Shown here piece after piece: positions 32,800 through 42,572 of a stretch of DNA of 64,000 bases. Every line of letters starts with the position of its first letter. Positions within the stretch are counted from its first letter, which is position 1. The notes below the pieces were generated by a model. That model ran no database searches and was not told where the DNA came from. It saw only the letters and a program-made list of their open reading frames with translations. The stretch covers positions 93,174,500 to 93,238,499 of the forward strand of contig NC_090034.1 of NCBI RefSeq assembly GCF_037176765.1, read 5' to 3'. Source of the DNA: Anolis sagrei. Lineage: Eukaryota; Chordata; Lepidosauria; Squamata; Anolidae. The position numbers and the translations under genes were made by a program.

Positions 32800-32863
32800 A
32801 TGAAAAATCAAATCTGTTTCATAGCAGTGTGGATCTTTCTGCTCTTCCCCTTTCTCTTCAAAG
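32800..32863 (+). CDS. Exon 1, signal peptide of gene 2
   Basis: MKNQICFIAVWIFLLFPFLF is a strong leader ending at CAAAG|GTATGT in phase 1, matching the phase-1 acceptors of both V exons. Confidence 0.78.
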
Positions 32864-35800
32864 GTATGTGTGATGTACCACAAGGGTACCCCAACGTGAG
32901 TTTTATGTCCCAGAAGACATCTGGATGATTTGTAGGTTACCTTTAAATATTTCACAAATGAAAACTGGAATATATATAGCTAAGTAACATCAGAGCATTA
33001 AAGTCATGTGCCGAATGCCATCTTTCCTATTGGACAAGAGATCCCAGCTAATCACAGAGGAGGGAGAAGTGGCCATGAAAAGGCTGATGGGAAGACCAGA
33101 CAGAGGGGCATGGCTTTCCACCAGCCTTTTTGTGACTACCACCACTTCACATCACATTACATTCAACAGCAAATCTATTTTATTTTTTTTGTTATGCACA
33201 GTTTCAAAATTGAGGTATGCACAGTATATTAAATACGGTAGGTAAAACCAGTGGATTCAATAGCTGTACTGCAGTTGGGACTAAAATAGAATATAGGTGA
33301 ATATTGAAACATTTGAGAACTGCAAAGAGCCAAGAATATTAGAAATGTGGACCAGGCCCCATAATTGCAAATCTTGAGTTCCAGAAGCATCCCGAAAGCA
33401 ATTGATTATTTTGTTTGTTAGCATTCTGGGGTTACTGTACTCATAGTCATTGTGTCCAATGGCTCTTTGAATACCTTGGTAGCACTAGTGGAGGACTAAT
33501 AACTTTAATGTTGATATGGTTTTTTTTTAATTTTTATGTTTCTTATTGCTGGATATGTATCATATGTGAAGTATGGCATTGAATTGTGACTCTATATCAG
33601 TGGTTCTCAAGCTTCCTAATGCCATGATTCCTTAATAGTGTTTCTTATGTTGTGGTGACCCCCAACATAACATTATTTCCGTTGCTACTTCATAACTGTC
33701 ATTTTGCTACTGTTATGAATTGTAATGTAAATATATGATATGTAGGGTATATTTTCATTTACTCGACCACATTTGACACAAATATCCAATATGCCCAAAT
33801 GTGAATGCTGGTGGAATGGGAGGGGAGTGATTTTGTCATTTGGGAGTTGTAGTTGCTGGGATTTATAGTTCATCTACAATCAAAAAATTCTGAACTCCAC
33901 CAATAATGGAACTGAACCAAAACTGGCACACAGAACACCCATGACCAACAGAAAATCCTGGAAGGGTTTGGTGGGCATTGACCTTGAGTTTTGGAGTTGT
34001 AGTTCATTTACATCCAAAGAGCACTGTCAACTCCAACAATGATGAATCCGGACCAAACTTTGCCCAAATACTCAGTATGCTTAATTGTGAACACTGGTGG
34101 AGTTTGGGAAAAATTGACCTTGACATTTGGGAGTTGTAGTTGCTGGGATTTATAGTTCACCTACAATCAAAGAGCATTCTGAACCCCGCCAATGATAGAA
34201 TTACACCAAATTTCCCACACAGAACCCCCATGACCAACAAAAAATACTGTTTTCCGGTTGTCTTTGGTGACTCCTCTGACACCCCCTTGTGACCTCCCCA
34301 GGGGTCCCGACCCCCAGGTTGAGAAACGCTGCTCTGAGTCCCCTTCGGGTTTGAATATGGCAAATAAATATATAAATAATGTGCAAAACCAGATTTTATA
34401 TACCAACATATCCACCAAGATATTAACATGTTTGTTCTTTCTCTGGACAGGTGTGCTAAGCCAGCATCCAGGTTATACACTGACAGCAACTGCCTTTGTC
34501 TCTGTGCAGCGAGGTCTCCATGTTCACATTCCTTGCCAGTTCACTTATAACAAACAACACGCAAACAATTTTTCAACATTTTATGGTTACTGGTTTAAGA
34601 ATAAGGAAGAGCCAGTCCAATGCGCTTCAGTTCCCAGCCAAAGCCAAGGTCTTCTTGTGGCCACCAACAATGAAGGACAAACCATTAAGGAATCCACTAA
34701 GAACCGGATCCAGTTAGATGGAGATGTAGAGCAAGGCAACTGCTCCTTTCAGATCAATGATGCCCAGTTAGAGGATGAAGGATCATACTACTTTAGAGTC
34801 GAACAAGGAGATATCTTAAAATACAGTTTTTATCACAAAACACTTCAAGTTTCTGTGACAGGCAAGTGTCTTCTTTATTGATTCATTGAGTATGGAATGA
34901 GAGCTGCTCTACCTGTAATAGAAATGGCATGAATGAACAAGAAATGCAAGTTCTCACACTTCCTGTTCTTCCGCATAAGCAGAATGCCAAAAGGAAAAGA
35001 TGAGGTGCTTCATTCCTGGATGCAATGTTATACAATATTTTAAATAATTGTGTGTACAAAATGAAGTCTGTGTGCACTGAACCATCAGAATGCAAGGATG
35101 TCACTAGCTTAGCCATCCAAGTGGATACTTTCAGATTTTAAAATTCCAGGATAAGGAATGCTTCTCCTGTGGTGCTGTTGTTGTTTTTGCTGCTGCTATT
35201 TCAGGGTTCCACAAGGGAAAAAAATGTATTATTTATTTTAGTTACAGCATTTATATTCTGCCCTCCTCACTCCACAGGGCACTCAAGGTGGATTACAATG
35301 CACATATACATGGCAAACATTCAATATCATTTAGAGATGCAACGTATATAGACAGACACAGATGCAATTTAATGTTCCAGCTTTTCCAGCTTCATGAAGC
35401 TATGCTCGATTCCAGCCACAGGGGGAGCCGCAACTTCACCATCAACTTGTTACATTGAGTTCTTTGATTGAGTACTTCCTCATTCTTCTGCACGCTGCTG
35501 GAAGGTTTTATGACATCATAAATTAGTTAAATTAGCCTCCCTGCATAAAGCGTAACCTAAATTTCTTACTTGACAGATGCAAGCGTATTTTGGGCTGCAT
35601 AGGCCAACAGCAAGCTAGACTATTAATGGTCGGGAGCTTACTCTGACCCAGGTTGGCTTCGAACTTATGACCTCTTGGTCAGTAGTGATTTAATGCAGCT
35701 GGCTACTAACTAGCTGCACCACAACCCGGTAGTTATTGTGCTATTAAATGCTGCTTTGCTTTGTAATTTATTGCTTCTCTTTATGGTCCATTTCAGATTA

Positions 35801-38522
35801 CCTCCGACCTAGCAGCACCCACCCAGCCAATTGCATTCATGAAGACAATGCCCTGTCCTGTATTTGCTCCTTCCAGTCCCAGGTACCAGCCCAGATCCAA
35901 TGGCAAGTGGAAGGAGAGACCCTCAGTGGCAACAGCACCAGAGGAGCCCTGCAGGTCATGTCTTGGGTCCACACAAATGTGGTTGTCAGCTCCTTGAATT
36001 TTAGTGGAAATCTGGAAGGGGGACAACCCCTCATCTGTCTTGGATCCAATGCTTTTGGGACCTATGTTGTGCACTTCCGGCTCAGCTCCCCAACAAAAGG
36101 TAAAGTTGGGTTGTTGTAGGTTTTTCAGGCTATATGGTCATAGTCTAGAGGCATTCCCTCCTGTCGTTTCACCTGCATCTATGGCAAGCATCCGCAGTGG
36201 TAGTGAGGTCTGTTGGAACTAAGAAAAAAAAAAGGGGGGGGGGGTAAAGTTCCTTCAGAATTCTTCCTAGATCTTTGTTGCTATCTAGAACAGCCTCTCA
36301 TTGGGTTCTATGCAAAATCCACCAAACTTTGAGATTTGAATTTTTTTTTCGTGTCAGGAGCTACTTGAGAAACTGGAAGTTGCTTCTGGTTTGAGGGAAT
36401 TGGCTGTCTGCAAGGACATTGCCCAGAGGAAAGCCGGCTGTTTTGATGTTTTACCATCCTTGTGGGGACTTCTCCCATGTACCCGCATGAGGAGCTGGAG
36501 CTAACAGAGGGAGCTCATCTGTGCTCTCCCTGGATTTAAACCTGCAACCTGTCGGTCTTCAGTCCTGCCAGCACAAGGGTTTAACCCACTGTGCCACTGG
36601 GGGCTCCTGAGATTTGAATTAATGTCTGCCTATATACATCCTGCTTGGCCCAAATACTCAATATACTTAATTATGAACACTGGTGGAGTTTGGGAAAAAT
36701 TGACCTTGACATTTGGGAGTTGTAGTTGCTGGGATTTATAGTTCACCTACAATCAAAGAGCATTCTGAACCCCGCCAATGATAGAATTACGCCAAACTTC
36801 CCACACAGAACCCCCATGACCAACGAAAAAAACTGTGTTTTCTGATTATCTTTGGTGACTCCTCTGACACCCCCTTGTGACCTCCCCAGGGGTCACGACC
36901 CCCAGGTTGAGAAACACTGTTCTATAATTTTTAACATTGTGCTGCTCTGAGTCCCCTTCGGGTATGAATATGGCAAATAAATATATAATAATGTGCAAAA
37001 CCGGATTTTATATACCAACATCTCCACCAAGATATTAACATGTTTGTTCTTTCTCCGGACAGGTGTGCTAAGCCAGCATGCAGATTATACACTGACAACA
37101 ACTGCCTTTGTCTCTGTGCAGCGAGGTCTCCAGGTTCACATTCCTTGCCAGTTCACTTATAACAAACAACACGCAAATAATTTTTCAACATTCTATGGTT
37201 ACTGGTTTAAGAATAAGAAAGAACCAGTCCAATGCGCTTCAGTTCCTAGAAAAAGCAACCCAGGTCTTCTTGTGGTCACCAACAATGAAGGACAAACCAT
37301 TAAGGAATCCACTAAGAACCGGATGCAGTTAGATGGAGATGTAGAGCAAGGCAACTGCTCCTTTCGGATCAATGATGTCCAATTAGAGGATGAAGGATCA
37401 TACTACTTTAGAGTCGAACAAGGAGATATCTTAAAATACAGTTTTTATCACAAAACACTTCAAGTTTCTGTGACAGGCAAGTGTCTTTTTTATTGACTCA
37501 TGGCATGAAAGAACAGGAAACGCAAGTTCTCACACTTCCTGTTCTTCCACATAAGCATAATAACAAAAGGAAAAGATGAGGTGCTGCATTTCTGGATGCA
37601 ATGTTATACAATATTTTAAATAATTTATTGTCGAAGGCTTTCATGGCTGGAATCACTAGGTTCTTGTAGGTTCTTTCGGGCTATAGGGCCATGTTCTAGA
37701 GGCATTTCTCCTGACGTTTCGTCTGCATCTATGGCAAGCATTCTCAGAGGTAGTGAGGTCTGTTGGAAATAGGAAAATGGGTTTATATATCTGTGGAATG
37801 ACTGGGGTGGGGCAAAGAGCTCTCTGCTGAAGCTAGGTGTGAATGTTTTAGCTGACCACCTTCATTAGCACTTGAAGGCCTGGCTGAGCCTGGGAAAATG
37901 TTCTGTTGAGATGTGTTAAGATGTGCCTGGTTGTTTCCTCTCTGCTGTTTTGCTGTAGTAATTTTAGAGTTTTTTAATACTGGTAGCCAGATTTTGTTCA
38001 TTTTCATGGTCTCCTCCTTTCTGTTGAAATTGTCCACATGCTTGTGGATTTCAATGGCTTCTCTGTGTAGTCTGACATGGTGGTTGTTGGAGTGGTCCAG
38101 CATTTCTGTGTTCTCAGATAATATGCTGTGTCCAGGCTGGTTCATCAGGTGCTCTGCTATGGCTGACTTCTCTGTTGAAGTAGTCTACAGTGCCTTTCAT
38201 GTTCCTTGATTCGTGTTTGGGCAAGGCTGCGTTTGGTGGTCCCTATGCAGACTTGTCCACAGCTGCACGGTATACGGTAGACTCCTGCAGAGGTGAGAGG
38301 ATCCCTCTTGCACTTTGCTGAACGTAGCATTTGTTGGATTTTCTTGGTGGGTTTGTAGATTGTTTGTATGTTAAATTTAAATAATTGTGTGCACAAAATG
38401 AAGTCTGTGTGCACTGAACCATCAGAATGCAAGGATGTCACTAGCTTAGCCATCCAAGTGGACAATTTCAGATTTTAAAATTCCAAGATAAGGAATGCTT
38501 ATCCTGTGTTGTTGTGGTTGTG

Positions 38523-38555
<33 letters not shown>

Positions 38556-39901
38556 TCAGGGTTCCACAAGGAAAAATGTATTATTTATTTTAGTTACAGC
38601 ATTTATATTCTGCCCTTCCCACCCCACAGGGGACTCAGGGTGGATTACAATGCACATATACATGGCAAACATTCAATGCCATTTAGAGATGCAACGTATA
38701 TAGACAGACACAGAGGCAATTTAATATTCCAGCTTATCCAGCTTCATGAGGGTATGTTTGATTCCAGCCACAGGGGGAGCCACTGCCTCACCATCCACTT
38801 GTGAAACCGAGTTCTTTGATGGAATATTTCCTCATTCTTCTGCATGCTGCTGGAAGGTTTTATGACATCGTAAATTAGTTAAACTAGCCTCCCTGGATAA
38901 AGCATAACCTAAATTTCTTACTTGACAGATGCAACTGTCTTTTGGGTTGCATAGGTCGACAGCAAGCTAGACTACTAATGGTCAGGAGCGTACTTTGACC
39001 CGGGTTGGCTTCAAACTTATGACCTCTTGGTCAGTAGTGATTTAATGCAGCTGGCTACTAACTAGCTGCGCCACAACCCGGTAGTTATTGTGCTATTAAA
39101 TGCTGTTTTGCTTTGTAATGTATTGCTTCTCTTTATGGTCCATTCCAGATTACCTCCGACCTAGCAGCACCCACCCAGCCAATTGCATTTATGAAGACAA
39201 TGCCCTGTTCTGTATCTGCTCCTTCCAGTCCCAGGTACCAGCTCAGATCCAATGGCAAGTGGAAGGAGAGACCCTTCGTGGCAACAGCACCAGAGGAGCC
39301 CTGCAGATCATGTCTTGGGTCCACACAAATGAGGTTGTCAGCTCCTTGAATTTTAGTGGAAGTCTGGAAGGGGGACAACCCCTCATCTGTCTTGGATCCA
39401 ATGCTTTTGGGACCTATGCTGTGCACTTCCGGTTCAGCTCCCCAACAAAAGGTAAAGTTCCTTCAGAGTTCTTCCTAGATCTTTGTCGCTATCTAGAACA
39501 GCCTCTCACTGGGTTCTGTACAAAATCGACCAAATGTTGAGATTTGAATTTTTTTTTTTCGTGTCAGGAGCGACTTGAGAAACTGGAAGTTGCTTCTGGC
39601 GTGAGAGAATTGGCTGTCTCCAAGGACATTGCCCAGGGGACGGCAGGATGTTTTGATGTTTTACCATCCTTGTGGGAGGCTTCTCCCATGTCTCCACATG
39701 AGGAGCTAGGGCTAACAGAGGGAGCTCATCTGTGCTCTACCTGGATTCGAACCTGCAACATGTCAGTCTTCAGTCCTGCCAGCACAAGGTTTTAACCCAC
39801 TGTGCCACTGGGGGCTCCTGAGATTTGAATTAATGTCTGCCTATATACATCCTGCTTCAAATCTGATCTGTGTTCATCCAAATTGACTTGAGCCAGTGAA
39901 T

Positions 39902-39940
<39 letters not shown>

Positions 39941-41696
39941 CACCCTTCTCACCCTGCAGGGGACTCAGGGCGGATTACAGTGTACACATATATGGCAAAC
40001 ATTCAATGCCAATTTTTGACATACAAACATATACAGACATACACAGAGGCTATTTAACCTTTTCTGGCCGCCAGGGGAGCTGTCACTTTCATCATCCCTC
40101 TGCGACGCTGATGAAACACTTCCGCATTCCCCGCATGCTTCCCCGCTGGAATGCTTTGCTGGAATCTTCTTTATGGCTTCATAAATCAGTTAATTTAGCC
40201 TCCCCACACTTTAAGGTGGTACCTAATTTTCCTACTTGACTGATGCAACTGTCTTTCGGGTTGCAAAGGTCGACAACAGGCTACACACAAGTGGTTGGAA
40301 ACCCACTCCAACCCAGGCTGGCTTTGAACTCATGACCTTTTGGTCAGAGTGATCTTAATGCAGCTGACACTAAGCCAGCTGCACCACAATCCCAGTGCAC
40401 TTTGTAAAAAGAAGGCATGCAATTTGTAAAAAGAAGGTATGGCTGTCGCAAGCGCTAGGCCAAAACTATACTCATTACAGCTCTGATATAATCTGTATTT
40501 GTTCTATGTTTACAATACCAGAAAGGACTCCAGCAAATCTGCTCTTTAAAAACTATGCTTCCTTTAAATTCCGGGTGGGCAATCTAAATAATGTTATTAG
40601 CTATGGATTTTTTTTCATGTCAGGAGCAATTTGAGAAACTGCAAGTCGCTTCTGGTGTGAGAGAATAGGCCGTCTGCAAGGATGTTGCCAGGGGACACCT
40701 GGATGTTTTTTTTTATGTTTCCCATCCTTGTTGAGAGGATTCTCTCAAGTCCCTGCATGGGGAGCTGGAGCTGACAGAGGGAGCTCAACCTGCTCTCCAA
40801 AGATTTGAACCACTAACCTTTCTGCCATCAGTCTGCCAGTACAGGACTGACTGGGAGTTTCACTAGCTATGGATAAGCTTATGAGATTGAAATTTACAAA
40901 TTTTAGTGAAACCTGATGAAATGCAAATTAAAATTAAATTCTCATACATTCCTAGTAGGAAAACTAATCATTAAGATTTATTTCCTGTAAGTATTCCATG
41001 AATTTTGATACATTTGGCTCAAAGAGCTCATTCTTTTATCACTTAATATATTGCAAATTCTGATTCTGTGCAAGCTGAAGCTGTCTATATATTGCTAAAT
41101 CTAATTGAAATCATTTCCACAGACAAAGGTCCACAGTGATATTAAAATCAGAGAATGGTGTTGAATGTATTGGCAAATATTCCAACAGTGGGCACAATCA
41201 AAAGGCTGAAGACAGGTACTCCAAATATTAATATCCTGCTGTCCAAAGCAATTGCAGCCATGTGTGCTTTTGTAGAAGAGAAGCTTTGTGGGGACTCACC
41301 TGAGGATAGGAATTGGAACTCTTGGCCCAATTCTCTGTTATTTAATTTTTTCCCATTGCAGATGCCTATGTGACAATCCTTGTTTCTGCAGTCTGTGGTT
41401 CTTTGATCACAGCAAGCATTTTCTTGCTTAGTCTCTGCTTATCCAGGTCAGTCTTTTCTCACCTCAACTTTGTTCTGCGTATTAGCCACCTAGCACTTTT
41501 TTAAAATCGCAATCTGTTCTGACAAGTCCCTTCTGTAAAATTTATTTTTAGACTTCGGAAAACGCAGAAGGAGAAGCAAGAGAAGGAAGAGAAGGAGTCT
41601 TCATACAACATGAGAGCCCACCAAGCCATGGATGAGAACAATGCCATCTACTGCAATGTGCAGCCTATGAGATGTTATGCCAGATCCAAGTTTTAG
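32800..41696 (+). CDS. Siglec-like receptor with V-C2-V-C2 ectodomain (7 exons)
   Basis: Exons 32800-32863, 34451-34861, 35797-36099, 37063-37476, 39149-39451, 41362-41446 and 41552-41696 total 1,725 nt and join in frame to a 574-aa protein; an in-frame ATG at 32782 would add six residues. Order: signal peptide (1-22), V1 (22-158), C2-1 (159-259), V2 (260-397), C2-2 (398-498), uncharged membrane helix (about 501-522), tail to 574. Both V-sets have GYWF, the NCSF cysteine and YYFRVEQG with the sialic-acid-type arginine (residues 137 and 376). Neither has the extra CD33-type interdomain cysteine. The tail has SSYNMR and AIYCNV, neither a strict ITIM. The cassettes lie in a 2.6/3.2-kb tandem duplication with one leader and one TM exon in total, so one gene is simplest; alternative splicing of one cassette is possible. 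Confidence 0.72.
33598..34331. mobile_element. Non-autonomous hAT in intron 1 of gene 2
   Basis: Ends 'cagtggttctcaagcttcc' and 'caggttgagaaacgctg'. Flanks ctctatat and ctctgagt match at only 5 of 8 bases. The right half of this element is part of the tandem duplication. Confidence 0.8.
34451..34861 (+). CDS. Exon 2, V-set A of gene 2
   Basis: Acceptor ctctggacag, 411 nt, phase 1 to 1. The arginine codon is at 34795-34797 in YYFRVEQG. The donor is GACAG|GCAAGTG, a GC-type 5' splice site with otherwise perfect consensus. Confidence 0.85.
35225..35731 (-). mobile_element. tRNA-headed SINE with L2-like tail (copy A)
   Basis: Antisense: tail 'ttatattctgccctcc..gggcactcaagg' at the left, tRNA-like head 'gacctcttggtcagtag..gcagctggctac' at the right. 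The same insertion is in copy B, so it predates the duplication. Confidence 0.75.
35797..36099 (+). CDS. Exon 3, C2-set A of gene 2
   Basis: Acceptor catttcag, 303 nt, phase 1 to 1, donor AAAAG|GTAAAG. The C2-set pattern reads LSCICSFQS, QIQWQVEGE, NST, then LICLGSNAFGTY, like the membrane-proximal C2 domains of Siglecs and MAG. Confidence 0.8.
36108..36242. mobile_element. Penelope-like fragment private to copy A
   Basis: A 135-bp insertion 'gggttgttgtaggtttttca...aaggggggg' flanked by ggtaaagtt (36099-36107 and 36243-36251). Copy B reads straight through, so it came after the duplication. The duplicated string contains the C2 donor site. Confidence 0.8.
36343..36607 (-). mobile_element. 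ACA-type SINE (copy A)
   Basis: Antisense SINE, tail 'tttcgtgtcaggagctact', flanked by tgagatttgaatt (36330-36342 and 36608-36620). It is shared with copy B at 39,551. Confidence 0.88.
37063..37476 (+). CDS. Exon 4, V-set B of gene 2
   Basis: Acceptor ctccggacag, 414 nt, phase 1 to 1, one codon longer than V-A (extra proline in the C'-D loop). The arginine codon is at 37410-37412. It keeps the same GC-type donor, GACAG|GCAAGTG. Roughly 12 residues differ from V-A. Confidence 0.84.
37626..38375 (-). mobile_element. Penelope-like element 3' part with GIY-YIG end domain
   Basis: Minus-strand text includes AGVYRIPCSCGQVCIG (GIY-YIG core, here CIG), KEHERHC, LHREAIEIHKH and NRKEETMKMNKIW, typical of the Penelope-like C-terminus. 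It is flanked by an 11-bp duplication, tttaaataatt (37615-37625 and 38376-38386). It is absent from copy A and is 5'-truncated and inactive. Confidence 0.88.
38577..39084 (-). mobile_element. tRNA-headed SINE with L2-like tail (copy B)
   Basis: This is the paralogue of the copy at 35,225, same site and orientation, inside the duplicated cassette. A CTG run lies just upstream (38,526-38,552). Confidence 0.75.
39149..39451 (+). CDS. Exon 5, C2-set B of gene 2
   Basis: Acceptor cattccag, 303 nt, phase 1 to 1, donor AAAAG|GTAAAG. It differs from C2-A at 8 of 101 residues, including serine to phenylalanine in the LxCIC motif; the paired cysteines are kept. Confidence 0.8.
39551..39818 (-). mobile_element. 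ACA-type SINE (copy B)
   Basis: Same insertion as at 36,343, flanked by tgagatttgaatt (39538-39550 and 39819-39831). Confidence 0.88.
39894..40395 (-). mobile_element. tRNA-headed SINE with L2-like tail (third copy)
   Basis: It starts with a (TTTA)n tail, then 'ctgcaggggactcagggcgg', and ends with the tRNA-like head 'gaccttttggtcagagtgat'. It lies in the intron before the TM exon. Confidence 0.75.
40609..40863 (-). mobile_element. ACA-type SINE in the last large intron of gene 2
   Basis: Tail 'tttttcatgtcaggagcaat' at the left, head degraded at the right, flanks tagctatggat (40598-40608 and 40864-40874). Confidence 0.85.
40875..41361. other. Intron sequence before the TM exon
   Basis: No repeat or further Ig exon was recognised. 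It ends with acceptor 'tttttcccattgcag'. Confidence 0.4.
41362..41446 (+). CDS. Exon 6, transmembrane segment of gene 2
   Basis: 85 nt, phase 1 to 2, encodes DAYVTILVSAVCGSLITASI and a leucine-rich end, then CLSR stop-transfer. It has no charged residue inside, unlike gene 1. Donor CCAG|GTCAGT. Confidence 0.8.
41552..41696 (+). CDS. Exon 7, cytoplasmic tail of gene 2
   Basis: Acceptor tttttag, then a Lys/Glu-rich run (RKTQKEKQEKEEKE), SSYNMR, AIYCNVQ and CYARSKF before TAG (41694-41696). YCNV has the YxN form that Grb2-type SH2 domains favour and is only a near-ITIM, with alanine at -2. Confidence 0.75.
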
Positions 41697-41698
41697 AG

Positions 41699-42420
41699 CA
41701 GTGGTTCTCAACCTGGGGGTCACGAGGGGGTTTCAGAGGGGTCGCCAAACACCATCCAAAAACATAGTATTTTCTGTTGGTCATAGGGGTGCCATGTGGG
41801 AAGTTTGGCCCAATTCTATCATTGGTGGGGTTCAGAATGATCTTTTATTGTAGGTGAACTATAAATCCCAGCAACTAAAACTCTCAAATGCCAAGGTCTA
41901 TTTTCCCCAAACTCCACCAGTGTTCATTCACATTGGACATGTTGAGTATTCATGGCAAGTTTGGTCCAGATTCATCATTGTGTGAGTCCATAGTGCTCTC
42001 TGGATGTAGGTGAACTACAACTCCAAACCTCAAGGTCAATGCCCACCAAACCCTTCCAGTATTTTCTGTTGGTCAAGGGAGTTCTGTGTGGCAAGATTGG
42101 TTCAATTCCATTGTTGGAGTTCATAATGCTCTTTGATTGTAGGTAAACTATAAATCCCAGCAACTACCACTCCCAAATGACAGCATTAATCCCCTGCCAA
42201 CCCCACCAGTATTCAAATTGGGGCATATCACGTATTTGTCCCAAATTTAGTCCAGTGAATGAAAATACATCCTGCATATCAGATATTTATATTATGATTC
42301 ATAACAGTAGCAAAATTATAGTTGTGAAGTAGCAACAAAAATAATATTACAGTTGGGGGTCACCACAACATGAGGAACTGTATTAAGGGGTCACAGCATT
42401 AGAAAGGTTGAGAACCACTG
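41699..42420. mobile_element. Non-autonomous hAT two bases after the gene 2 stop
   Basis: Ends 'cagtggttctcaacctggg' and 'ggttgagaaccactg' with a perfect 8-bp duplication, ttttagag (41691-41698 and 42421-42428). The duplicated string contains the gene's own TAG stop. Confidence 0.93.
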
Positions 42421-42572
42421 TTTTAGAGGAATCTTGGACACAAACGAGTTTCCAACTAAGCCTCAGTCCACTTATCCATTACTGCCACTTCCAGGACACT
42501 TACATTCTTTCTCTGAGCCCAGTATGTGCCATTGATCAAAGAAGAGATAGGGATTTTCTTTATTGGTTAGAT

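Larger units (their letters stand above)
34061..36646. repeat. Tandem duplication, copy A (V-C2 cassette)
   Basis: It contains the hAT 3' part, a short L2-like tail, V exon A, an L2-tailed SINE, C2 exon A and an ACA-type SINE, all in the same order in copy B. Without its private Penelope-like insertion it is about 2,442 bp, against about 2,450 bp for copy B without its own insertion. Confidence 0.9.
36647..39857. repeat. Tandem duplication, copy B (V-C2 cassette)
   Basis: Direct copy of 34061-36646. A 3-bp CTT is shared by both outer boundaries (34058-34060, 39855-39857) and the junction (36644-36646). Copy B carries a private 750-bp Penelope-like insertion. The V exons are about 95% identical in DNA by eye. 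Confidence 0.9.

Noticed and set aside
34157-34489. Minus-strand frames over V exon A and similar frames at 35,793 and 39,133
   Set aside because: They are antisense shadows of the Ig exons; splice sites, phases and domain motifs are all on the plus strand.
36100-36992. Search for a TM exon or leader exon between cassettes A and B that would make two genes
   Set aside because: Only a Penelope-like fragment, a SINE and hAT/L2-like remnants were found, so one gene with two cassettes is preferred.
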